Shown: positions 25,862 through 34,208 of the stretch, piece by piece
Layout: every line of letters begins with the position of its first letter
How positions within the stretch are numbered: position 1 is the stretch's first letter
Origin: Ignavibacteria bacterium
Lineage (GTDB): Bacteria > Bacteroidota > Ignavibacteria > Kapaibacteriales > UBA961
Assembly: GCA_016873735.1 (NCBI GenBank)
Contig: VGWD01000001.1
Span: 204,707-268,706, forward strand
Reading direction: 5' to 3'
DNA length: 64,000 nt
Made by a program: the position numbers and the translations under genes
The notes under the pieces: generated by a model
What the model saw: only the letters and a program-made list of their open reading frames with translations
Database searches by the model: none
What the model was told of the DNA's origin: nothing

Positions 25862-27769
25862 TTATTTCGTGATGATCATCGGACGCATGATAGTCATTCC
25901 GTCGATCTTTATCACCACTGAATAGTATCCCTGTGGTTCACCTGACAAGTCAAGTGCTATTTTATAACGACCTTGATCTTGTGGTGCATTGAGAATAGTA
26001 CGAATCAATGTACCATCTTGAGCGTAAATTTCAATTGAAACATTTCCATAAGTACCTACTTCATATGCAAGAACTGTGTGTCCATTGCTAGGGTTTGGCA
26101 TTAATTCGGAAACGGGTGAATCCATATCACCATAATTGATGAACACATTTGTTTCATCAACAGTCGTATTGACTGAATCACACTTTGTCCGGTAAGTAAT
26201 TGTATTTATCTCAACTTTGCCATTCACAGGCATGAACACTTTGATAGTGCGTAGTGTATCACAAACTCCTCTGCAAGGCGGAACGGGAACTCGTATGACG
26301 CAGCATCTATCATTAATCACTTCACGAGTCAATTGTTGATAAACTGAGTCCAAAGATGCAGATGAATATACTTCAAATGTTTTCCCTCTTGTCAATCGAG
26401 CCAATTCTTTCAAATCTGCCAGACCTGCCTGATCGAGTGGGTCTTCTTTATTCAAACCAAATGCTATGGAATATATCGGCAGTGGATTGATGGTGTCTTC
26501 TTTTATTTTCCTGACAACAGCATTAAAGTCCGGAAATCGATTATTTCCTCCATCGCTTAAAAGAATTATCGCTCTATTAGGATTCGGATGTTTTTTAATG
26601 GAATCGATAGCACGAATAACTGCTTCATTCATGGCTGTGAAATCGGATGGAATCAATTTATCGATGGCATCTTTAAGCAAGAATTTATTATTTGTCCATG
26701 TTTGATCAACCTTGCTAGTATCGGAAAATGAAATGATCATAGCCTCATCTTTTGGCCCCAAACGATCAACGAATTCCTTACTTGCAGTTTTGGCCGCCTC
26801 GATTCGTATCCTGCTATCTGTGGGGCTGATAAAATCCATCATGCTTCCCGATCTATCGAGTACCATTGCCAGGGCAACTCCTTTTTCTTTCTTTTGATCG
26901 CATGATATAGAGTCAGGACACAAGAAAAATGAACTGTCGACTATCGAATTATTGCTATCTAATCCACAACCTACTTTGTGAAAAATCGCCAAATCATTAG
27001 CACTTTCAAGAATATTCTTTCTTCCCGATACTGCATTTGAATCCTTTACAAACACACCGACTGTGACGTCCAAAGCTATAAGCTCACCAAGAGGATTATA
27101 AATACCTACGGGCTTTTCACAAAATTGTATCACGGATTCTTCGATTGTCACTGTCAATTCATCCACATTGTCTGAATATCCGGGTATGAGTCTCTCCAGA
27201 GTCAAACTTTCAATCGAATCAAGGATATTGAACTTGAATGGATTGCCCGTACCAGGAATTTGGAATGTGTATGTATGATTGGTTTCAAATGATCCTGCAT
27301 ATCTTGGATTCAGAGGTTGCCCATCCAAACGGAACCCCAAATGTTTGAATGCATTGATACGAGTCCTTACATTCTTGCGCAAATTTGGGATCGTATTCAT
27401 TTGCGTATTGGTTGGATAACTATTTGTATCAGAATATGGAAGCTGTAGTACATAAATTGGATATGTGTCATTTCCATTCACAAATGTCATAAAGGGCCAA
27501 ACCGAATGAGATACATTAGGACTTACTGAGTAAATACCCCAAGCATCTCCCATGACTTTTGATGTATTGCCGGTGAATGAAAAAGAGCCAGTAACTGTAA
27601 TTGTGTATAATGAACCAGGATCAGTATTGAATGTTGTTTTTACGATTTCGGGTGAATTTGCCTTGACAGTCATAACTTCCTTGACTGATTTGCCCGGTTG
27701 AGCCGTCACATAAGTCTGCATGAACCCCAGCAAACAGAAGACGATAGATAGTATGTGATTTCTTTTCAT
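25862..27769 (-). CDS. Secreted VWA-domain protein, paralogue B2
   Basis: The last of four related exported proteins. From Met14 of the open frame (27769) it has a clean signal peptide (to VTAQ). Next is an N-terminal beta sandwich (YTITVTGSFSF, HLGFRLDG, LDS, DNVDELTVTIEE) that recalls LecA/PA-IL-like folds. A FLCPDSISC cysteine pair precedes the VWA domain. The MIDAS motif MVLDRSGSM is followed by DFTAMNEAV and LLSDGGNN. After VWA comes a RCC...PPC...TYRTKC cysteine module. A T9SS type A-like tail (PNPSNGHTVLAYEVG) ends the protein. It closely resembles B1 in the C-terminal domain. It lies 44 bp after A2 from this start. A metal-dependent adhesin is the likely role. Confidence 0.85.
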   Translation of the reverse strand: MKRNHILSIVFCLLGFMQTYVTAQPGKSVKEVMTVKANSPEIVKTTFNTDPGSLYTITVTGSFSFTGNTSKVMGDAWGIYSVSPNVSHSVWPFMTFVNGNDTYPIYVLQLPYSDTNSYPTNTQMNTIPNLRKNVRTRINAFKHLGFRLDGQPLNPRYAGSFETNHTYTFQIPGTGNPFKFNILDSIESLTLERLIPGYSDNVDELTVTIEESVIQFCEKPVGIYNPLGELIALDVTVGVFVKDSNAVSGRKNILESANDLAIFHKVGCGLDSNNSIVDSSFFLCPDSISCDQKKEKGVALAMVLDRSGSMMDFISPTDSRIRIEAAKTASKEFVDRLGPKDEAMIISFSDTSKVDQTWTNNKFLLKDAIDKLIPSDFTAMNEAVIRAIDSIKKHPNPNRAIILLSDGGNNRFPDFNAVVRKIKEDTINPLPIYSIAFGLNKEDPLDQAGLADLKELARLTRGKTFEVYSSASLDSVYQQLTREVINDRCCVIRVPVPPCRGVCDTLRTIKVFMPVNGKVEINTITYRTKCDSVNTTVDETNVFINYGDMDSPVSELMPNPSNGHTVLAYEVGTYGNVSIEIYAQDGTLIRTILNAPQDQGRYKIALDLSGEPQGYYSVVIKIDGMTIMRPMIITK

Positions 27770-27813
27770 AGTTGTTCTCTCATAAGAATATTGTGTAGTG
27801 TTCAGCATGACCC

Positions 27814-29724
27814 TTACTCCTGAATGATTATTTCATGCTGTTTGATCATGTTCCCTTTTGCGAACACTTTTGCTATATATTTACCTGTCGCAAGACCATT
27901 TGTGCTTAATGTCACGCTATTTGATCCTTTTTTCAGGTTTTTGATATTCATATAATTGATCAGCTTTCCGGATGCATCATATAACTCAACGCGAACTTGG
28001 GTCGAGCCGGATAATTGCAAAGGGAATGTTGTATTCAATTGCGCTGATTTTTTTCTCGCGGGAATGACTTTCGTATACAATTCTTCCCCGTTTTGTCTTT
28101 TACTGAGAAATGTCTTGGCGCAATTTGTTTTATATGTGGTAGCTCTGGCTGTAACACCACCCTCAAAAGGATAGTATATCACGATTGTTCGCACTGTATC
28201 CCCACTGCCTTGCTCACAAGGAGCAACGGGATATTCAATTGAACAACATTCTTGCTCTCTGATATCTCTGCTAATCAATGCATATGTTGAATCCAGTGCT
28301 TTACTATTGGTGATCTGGAACACTCTACCGCCGGAAGCTACTGCGATACTGTCCATTTTTTTTAATCCCGCCAAATTATTTTCAACTCTTATACTATCAA
28401 TAAACTTCTCTGTTGGATCTGTTATTGTGGTGTCAATTCTGGTATCCATCCCGAGAGCCAAAATAAATATAGGGATATTGCGAGTGGCAGGCAGTTCATT
28501 GATCACAACCTGTGCATCAATTGGAGCAATATTATTTGCTCCATCGGTTAAGGCAACAATTGCTTTCAAACGATTATCATGACTTTTCGTTCTGGCAATG
28601 GCAGTGATCAATGCTTTATGCAATGCAGTTTGCAATACAGTGGTATTCAATCTTGCACTGAATGTATTGATGCTATTTTGCACGGTTTGTTTATTTGGGG
28701 TCCAATTGACATCAACATTGATATCTGAAGTATCAGAGAAGGATAACATCAAAACGGAATCTCTAGAAGAAAGCCTGTTTAAAAAATTTGTTGCGGATTT
28801 TGTTGCAGCGTCAATTCTGGGTGTTTTATCATCTCTGCTCACAACATCCAACATGGAGGAAGTTCTGTCAAAAAGCATTGCAATGGATACCGACTCAACC
28901 GATTTATTGCAACTTATGCTGTCAGGACAAACAAACTTTCCATTGTCATAAATGGCGATCTGATTTTTGTCAAACAAAATATTACGTTTTCCTGTTGCCT
29001 TATTGGTATCTGTAACAAACACTGAAACATCAACTTTGATACCTGTCATTTTTGTGGTATCATTCGGATCAAGTTGTGGTGCGGCTGAACAAATATTTAC
29101 AAAGTATGGGATGATTTCTTCAATCAATACTTCGATTTCTCCAGAATTATTGTCATAATCACCTTTCAGCAAAGAATCGGCATTTGTATATACTGAATCA
29201 ATGATTGCAAACGTTAATGAATTGCCGTCTCCTGCTCTTTCAAATTGATATTGATGATTGATAGGATCATATGCTGTTTTTGCTATTGGCTCACCGTTTA
29301 ATCTAAAGCCCGTCCACTTTTTCAAATTGAACTTATAATCGGGAAACACAAATAGTGGAAATGAATCATATGGGAATGACATGGTATCACCAACCCACAT
29401 TGGTAATTTGTATCCGGGATATGTATCACCGGAAAGTGTGTCGACATATTCCTCAGCAGGCCATTGATTGTTTGCTATTCTGGAAATAGGTGCATCATAC
29501 ACATATCCTGCATCTATGCCATTGCCTAATTGTTCCGGCCAAATGGAAAATTCCCCTTTTAATGTGATTCTGTATCTCTTTCCTGAACGCAATTCTTCTG
29601 AAGCAATCGAAGAACCGGAATTTGCTTTGATCTTCAATAATTGCGGGAAATCTGCATGCAACTCTACACCACCAAGAATCACCAGAAGTAGTAGATAGCG
29701 CATAAAGTGTGTTATAATAAACAT
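27814..29724 (-). CDS. Secreted VWA-domain protein, paralogue A2
   Basis: An exported protein of the same family, most like A1 in both N- and C-terminal parts (YVYDAP.S.I, WPAEEYV, GFRLNGEP; tail VELYDASGKL). The MIDAS deviates: FDRTSSM gives D-x-T-x-S instead of D-x-S-x-S. The downstream TTVLQTAL and ALTDGANN motifs are kept. The FVCPDSISC pair, the ECCSI...APC...TYKTNC module and a T9SS-like tail are present. The long open frame begins at 29766. The start at 29724 (MFIITHFMRYLL) gives a normal signal peptide and places the shared leader motif at a distance similar to that in A1; 29703 is also possible. It is the first gene of cassette copy 2. Confidence 0.84.
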   Translation of the reverse strand: MFIITHFMRYLLLLVILGGVELHADFPQLLKIKANSGSSIASEELRSGKRYRITLKGEFSIWPEQLGNGIDAGYVYDAPISRIANNQWPAEEYVDTLSGDTYPGYKLPMWVGDTMSFPYDSFPLFVFPDYKFNLKKWTGFRLNGEPIAKTAYDPINHQYQFERAGDGNSLTFAIIDSVYTNADSLLKGDYDNNSGEIEVLIEEIIPYFVNICSAAPQLDPNDTTKMTGIKVDVSVFVTDTNKATGKRNILFDKNQIAIYDNGKFVCPDSISCNKSVESVSIAMLFDRTSSMLDVVSRDDKTPRIDAATKSATNFLNRLSSRDSVLMLSFSDTSDINVDVNWTPNKQTVQNSINTFSARLNTTVLQTALHKALITAIARTKSHDNRLKAIVALTDGANNIAPIDAQVVINELPATRNIPIFILALGMDTRIDTTITDPTEKFIDSIRVENNLAGLKKMDSIAVASGGRVFQITNSKALDSTYALISRDIREQECCSIEYPVAPCEQGSGDTVRTIVIYYPFEGGVTARATTYKTNCAKTFLSKRQNGEELYTKVIPARKKSAQLNTTFPLQLSGSTQVRVELYDASGKLINYMNIKNLKKGSNSVTLSTNGLATGKYIAKVFAKGNMIKQHEIIIQE

Positions 29725-29797
29725 CAATGTACCCTGTAAAAAATGTGTTTTCATATAGCCTGTCATTGCAGGCCCCCATAAAATCTATCCATGTTGA

Positions 29798-29807
29798 CCT
29801 CATACTC
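29798..29807 (-). promoter_or_regulatory. Leader motif shared by both VWA cassettes (copy 2)
   Basis: GAGTATGAGG on the minus strand, flanked so that CCT...AGG can pair around it. The same 10-mer occurs upstream of cassette copy 1 at 33972-33981. Downstream in both leaders come CATG, GATA, a TTTTAT/ATTAT stretch and GGGGcC in the same order. Confidence 0.4.
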
Positions 29808-29842
29808 AGGGGGTGTTTGTAATCGGTACACATTAACTAATT

Positions 29843-29850
29843 CAAATATA
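29843..29850 (-). promoter_or_regulatory. Putative -7 box of VWA cassette copy 2
   Basis: TATATTTG on the minus strand fits TAnnTTTG and lies about 40 nt upstream of the shared leader motif. No clear -33 element is seen. The remaining part of the 290-bp spacer (29853-30015) holds nothing I recognise. Confidence 0.3.
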
Positions 29851-30020
29851 GTGCCAATATGAATAACATGAATCATCATGGAAATAGTTCAAGCTATGTA
29901 ACTATATTCATATCAATATGTTATAGACTTTTCAACATCTTTCTCGATACACATTCTAGCTATGTTTTGCACTGTAGATGTGTGTAAGTTATTTCACACT
30001 ATTTTCTGTTGTGTGAAGGC

Positions 30021-30052
30021 AAAAAAAAAGCAGGTTTTTCAACCTGCTTTTT
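30021..30052 (-). terminator. Intrinsic terminator of VWA cassette copy 1
   Basis: AAAAAGCAGGTT pairs perfectly with AACCTGCTTTTT across a 4-nt loop and is followed by more T residues on the minus strand. It begins 4 bp after the stop codon of B1. Confidence 0.88.
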
Positions 30053-30055
30053 ATG

Positions 30056-31999
30056 TCATCTTACGATATACATTTTCCTTGATATTGTCTCCGTGCCATG
30101 CCTTATGACAATGGAGTACATACCTTGCGGCTCGGAACTCAAATCAACATTCAGGCGATATCTTCCAATATCCTGGAATCCATCAAGCAAAGTCCGAATT
30201 GGGACTCCATCTTGATTGAATATTGCAATTAATACATTACCATATGTTGGAATTTCATAAGCCAAAGCAGCCAATCCATTTCCTGGATTAGGCGCAATAT
30301 CAGATACATTGAAGGGCTCACCATTGCTAATCAGCATATCATCATATTCTTCAAAGATTGAATTGTATGTTGTATCGCATTTGGTTCTATATGTAAAATT
30401 CCTTGTTATGATTTTTCCTTGGACAGGAAGAACCAAAGTGACAACCCTCACTGTATCTCCTTTATTTTCACACTTAGGCACTTTATAGATGATTTTGCAG
30501 CATTTCTTTCTAAGAATTTCTCTTGTTCTCAAATTCGCATAGACATCATTGAGTTCTCTAGCACTATTGATGAGATAGAATTGTCCACCGGACTCTCTTG
30601 CAATAAGTTTCAGTGTATCAACTCCTGCCAGGTCTTCAGGGTCTTTGCTTAGACCAAGTGATATGCAGTAGATTGGTACTTTGATAGGACTGGATTTTAT
30701 CTCTTTCAAAACAGCATCATAATAGATTTTACGATTGACAGAATCAGGATGATGTTGATCTGAGCCATCGCTCAACAATACAATACCCTTTACAGGATTT
30801 GTTCCTTTGCGAACTTTATCCAATCCTTTAATGATTGCCTCATATAAAGATGTCCAACCCTCTGCTTGAATTTGACCTATGGCATTCTTAAGTAATTGCT
30901 TGTCATTAGTCCAATCCTGATCGAGAGTTACTTGGGTTGCGAAGGACATCACAAACCCTCTATCTTGCACTTTCATTGAATCAATAAACTTATTTGCTGC
31001 CACTTTGATCGCATTGATTCTAATTGATGTATCTAGGGCTTTATCTATTTCTAATGTCATTGAACCGGATCTATCAACAAGAAGCCCTATATCCAAACTA
31101 TCCTGTATGCCTGTTCTCGTTTCACAGATAACTTCTGTTGGGCAAATGAAATAGTCTTTGTCAAATAAGCCGATTTTTCCTGATCTAAACTGAGATTCCG
31201 TGACATTCTGCAAAGAGTCGGTCAAGACAGAGACATCAACTTCCAATTCAAACGTGGAGTCTGTTTGTTGCTTGGCTTGAACATCGCAGAATACGAGATT
31301 TTTGGTCTTTTCTATCTTTACGGTCAAACTTCCCGAATTATCCGCATATCCACCTTGAATGCCTTTTTCCGTACGACTAATCACTGAATCGAGAATGCGC
31401 AAGGATATCTCCTTTCCATCGCCAATCCATGTGAATGTATAGGTATGATCGCTCAATCTGAACGGTCTTTGTATTGGTAAATAGTTATTCAATGGTACAT
31501 CATTGAATCGAAATCCAATATGTTTGAACGGGTGAATCCTCGTCTTGAGTGAATAGCCGGGTGCATTATATCTTCTCGAGATTTCTGAGATTTGAGAATC
31601 AGTCGGTATTACATCTGGATCCTCCACAGCCAAGGGCAGGAGATATACAGGCATTTTCCATAAAGTGGTTTGATTTTCATATGCCTCCATTGGCCAGAAG
31701 CCAGTGGTCAATTGTTTGGAAGGAACATGATACACATACATGGCATCCACTCCATAAGCAGTGAATTCCGGCCACATCGAATATGTACCCGTGACCGTTA
31801 TCGTATAGCTTTGACCTAGGATTGAGGGTGCTGTGGTAATGATTTTGGAATCATTGGCTTGCAAAACAATTGTTGTGTCATCAAATGCATAGAGATTCAC
31901 ACCTGAACACAGTAAGCAAGCCCAAAACAACATATGCTGTAGGGTTTTCATTGTATTTCTCATTAATTGTGAATGTGATTGAACTATTGACTTCATCAT
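30056..31999 (-). CDS. Secreted VWA-domain protein, paralogue B1
   Basis: A 647-residue exported protein. The hydrophobic signal core (MLFWACLLCSGVNLYA) begins near residue 23, so Met13 or Met17 may be the true start. However, the first ATG overlaps the A1 stop codon by 4 bp, which suggests coupling. The N-terminal beta sandwich spans about 60-230 (TITVTGTYSMWPE, GVDAMYVYHVP, HIGFRFND, YADNSGSLTVKIE). A FICPTEVIC pair precedes VWA. The MIDAS is DRSGS (Asp309, Ser311, Ser313), followed by GWTSLYEAI and LLSDGSDQ. A KCC...PKC...TYRTKC module and a T9SS-like tail (APNPGNGLAALAYEIP) complete it. Its tail aligns with B2. Confidence 0.86.
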   Translation of the reverse strand: MMKSIVQSHSQLMRNTMKTLQHMLFWACLLCSGVNLYAFDDTTIVLQANDSKIITTAPSILGQSYTITVTGTYSMWPEFTAYGVDAMYVYHVPSKQLTTGFWPMEAYENQTTLWKMPVYLLPLAVEDPDVIPTDSQISEISRRYNAPGYSLKTRIHPFKHIGFRFNDVPLNNYLPIQRPFRLSDHTYTFTWIGDGKEISLRILDSVISRTEKGIQGGYADNSGSLTVKIEKTKNLVFCDVQAKQQTDSTFELEVDVSVLTDSLQNVTESQFRSGKIGLFDKDYFICPTEVICETRTGIQDSLDIGLLVDRSGSMTLEIDKALDTSIRINAIKVAANKFIDSMKVQDRGFVMSFATQVTLDQDWTNDKQLLKNAIGQIQAEGWTSLYEAIIKGLDKVRKGTNPVKGIVLLSDGSDQHHPDSVNRKIYYDAVLKEIKSSPIKVPIYCISLGLSKDPEDLAGVDTLKLIARESGGQFYLINSARELNDVYANLRTREILRKKCCKIIYKVPKCENKGDTVRVVTLVLPVQGKIITRNFTYRTKCDTTYNSIFEEYDDMLISNGEPFNVSDIAPNPGNGLAALAYEIPTYGNVLIAIFNQDGVPIRTLLDGFQDIGRYRLNVDLSSEPQGMYSIVIRHGTETISRKMYIVR

Positions 32000-33888
32000 T
32001 GTACTACCTCCACAGGAAGTTGATGAATCATTGTTCCATTCACTCTGATGACAGCTCTATAATAGCCCCTTTCTATTCCTTTGATTTTCAGTGGTATCTC
32101 TTGCTTGCCTGCCTTATGATTCTGTTTGTACACTTCCCCAATCAGGAGACCATTTGCATCATATAGTTCTATGACTACTTCGCCCTTGGCATGTTGAGGA
32201 ATACTCAATGCAAATTGACTTGCATTCTTGATTTGAAGAATGCGAATCGGTTTCTGAATTGAAGAATATGTAGGATCAAGATCTCTCATGCGCATACCTG
32301 CCAAAAGCTTTTTGCAAGGCGTTTTATAGGTGATGTCTTTTGTTTTCACAGATCCATTATCCATGAAATAGATCGTTGCAGTTCTCACGGTATCGGCTTT
32401 TGATGTATCACATGGGGCTATGTCTTTAAAGAAGACAGTACAACATTCTTCGCTTTTCACTTCCGTGCTTAATTGATCGTAAACCGCTGTGAGCTCGGCA
32501 GCATTTTGAACAGTAAAGAATTTCCCATTGGAACGTTTTGTGATTTCTTTCATATTTTCCAATGCTTCCGTGATTCCCGGCTCTTGTGGGTCAAATCCCA
32601 AAGCAACAATGTAAATTGGAAGTGTCCCACTAGTTGAGATTGCATTATATACCGCCTGAACATCCGGTTCTATATTATTGACTCCATCGGTAAGTGCAAT
32701 AATTGCTTTCTTTGTTGCAGTCTGTTTTTTTGTCTCATCAATTGCTTTAATCAATGCAGCATAAAATGCGGTTCTTCCATCGATCCTGCTATAGATGCTA
32801 TTGATTGTATTGACAGCAGTTGGATTTTGATTTTTCTTTGACCATGGCTTATCTATCGAAACACTATTTGCAAAGGAAATGATGCTGAGATTATCCTCTT
32901 CGCTCAGTTTATTGACAAATGATATCCCGGCTTGTTTTGCTGCATCGGCTCTAATTTCTCCGGTATTTCGATTGATGTCAAAGAGCATGCTGCCGGATCT
33001 GTCAAACACCATTGACAATGCCAATGAACCCTTGATTTCACTTGAGCAAGAAATACTGTCCACGCAATAGAAAGTCCCCTTGTCATAGAGACCGATTCTC
33101 TGAAACTCTCCTTCAGTGAGAAGATTTATCGGCTTGGAATTGGGATCAAATGCATTTTTCAACAATGCTATATTGATTTTCACGCCATTCATTTTTCCAT
33201 TAGCGTCTGTAGTTGCTTCATGATTGCCACATTCATCCACATAGATTGAGTCAGGGCCGGTTTCTTCGATTCTCACGGTGAGATGACCCGCATTATCAAG
33301 ATATGCAGGCAATGTTCTTCCCGAGACCACACTGATGACTGAATCGAGGATTTGGAATGTGAGGGGTCTTCCCAAGCCAACTGTTACATAACTGTACACA
33401 TTGTTTGCATTATATGCTTGCCTTGGCAACATCGGCGAACCATCGATTCTGAAGCCCATATGATTTCTGAAATCAAACTTGTACAGGGGAAACAGAATGC
33501 TGATGATTGGATTATTCGGAGGAAATATCTCCTGAGATCCAACCCAATGCGGCAATGGAAGAGAAATCACCGTATCAAGCGGATAAATGATATACTGCTC
33601 TTCCGGCCATCGCATGGCTTCGATTTCGCTTTGCGGTGCATCATAAATATAATTTGCATCGACACCGACCGAATCAATGTTCGGCAACCACCTCCACATG
33701 GAATAAGTACCGGACACGGTGACTTTATACCGCACGCCGGGCCTTAACACGGAAGATTGAACGGGTTTCCCCGTAAATGACGGAACGCTAATGGTCTCGG
33801 GAAATTGAGCCGAGAGCATGGCGCTGTTGAAGAGGATTCCAAGACAACATAGGACTCGAATCCACAACCTGAGTTGGGTAGTTTTCAT
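31996..33888 (-). CDS. Secreted VWA-domain protein, paralogue A1
   Basis: A 630-residue exported protein, first gene of cassette copy 1. The signal peptide is about 1-28 (ends MLSAQ). The N-terminal beta sandwich (about 45-210) shows KVTVSGTYSMWRW, GVDANYIYDAP and HMGFRIDG, then LDNAGHLTVRIEE. The cysteine pair is Cys275/Cys281 (FYCVDSISC). The VWA domain starts near 288 with MIDAS Asp296, Ser298 and Ser300, then Thr373 and Asp401 (ALTDGVNN). An ECC...APC...TYKTPC module and a T9SS-like tail (VIELYDANGLLIGEVYK) follow. VWA proteins with intact MIDAS usually bind ligands through a divalent metal. An adhesive or surface-assembly role is inferred. The stop overlaps the B1 start by 4 bp. Confidence 0.87.
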   Translation of the reverse strand: MKTTQLRLWIRVLCCLGILFNSAMLSAQFPETISVPSFTGKPVQSSVLRPGVRYKVTVSGTYSMWRWLPNIDSVGVDANYIYDAPQSEIEAMRWPEEQYIIYPLDTVISLPLPHWVGSQEIFPPNNPIISILFPLYKFDFRNHMGFRIDGSPMLPRQAYNANNVYSYVTVGLGRPLTFQILDSVISVVSGRTLPAYLDNAGHLTVRIEETGPDSIYVDECGNHEATTDANGKMNGVKINIALLKNAFDPNSKPINLLTEGEFQRIGLYDKGTFYCVDSISCSSEIKGSLALSMVFDRSGSMLFDINRNTGEIRADAAKQAGISFVNKLSEEDNLSIISFANSVSIDKPWSKKNQNPTAVNTINSIYSRIDGRTAFYAALIKAIDETKKQTATKKAIIALTDGVNNIEPDVQAVYNAISTSGTLPIYIVALGFDPQEPGITEALENMKEITKRSNGKFFTVQNAAELTAVYDQLSTEVKSEECCTVFFKDIAPCDTSKADTVRTATIYFMDNGSVKTKDITYKTPCKKLLAGMRMRDLDPTYSSIQKPIRILQIKNASQFALSIPQHAKGEVVIELYDANGLLIGEVYKQNHKAGKQEIPLKIKGIERGYYRAVIRVNGTMIHQLPVEVVQ

Positions 33889-34208
33889 GACATCCCTAAA
33901 AATGTAAAAAGAATAACCCGCAATGATGGGGCCCCGGATAATCGGATTTTATCACATGAATAGATGCAAACCCTCATACTCTTGAGGACATCATATTCAT
34001 CGATACTGAAACAAGTTTGAGATTTGTAGAATATTGCCTAAAGTGTCGCACCCGCGATATCCCTTTCAGGCTTATTTCATGCATTGGAAATTTCCCTTTT
34101 CCAAATACCCATGAATTACTTGCTACAAAACACATAACAAATTACATATTTCACACTTATATGCAAGAAAGAAATTGAATGCCGAATATTCCAACTTAAT
34201 ATATAGGC
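33889..34208. other. Intergenic leader region upstream of VWA cassette 1
   Basis: A 320-bp spacer with no open frame I would call. It holds the shared leader motif (33972-33981), here inside CCTCA-TACTCT-TGAGG, and a GGGGCCCC palindrome near 33929. A TTGGAAA/TTTCCAA inverted repeat lies at 34084-34104. No TAnnTTTG promoter was found for A1, and no terminator for the upstream gene at 34209. Confidence 0.5.
33972..33981 (-). promoter_or_regulatory. Leader motif shared by both VWA cassettes (copy 1)
   Basis: GAGTATGAGG on the minus strand lies 84 nt before the A1 start codon, with CCTCA/TGAGG arms that can pair around it. It is identical to the 10-mer at 29798-29807 before cassette copy 2. It could be an operator, a 5' UTR hairpin, or only a relic of the duplication. 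Confidence 0.4.

Noticed and set aside
23375..33888. A CRISPR or other short-repeat array in the repetitive surface-protein region
   Set aside because: The similarity is between protein paralogues at gene scale. No regularly spaced short direct repeats were seen.
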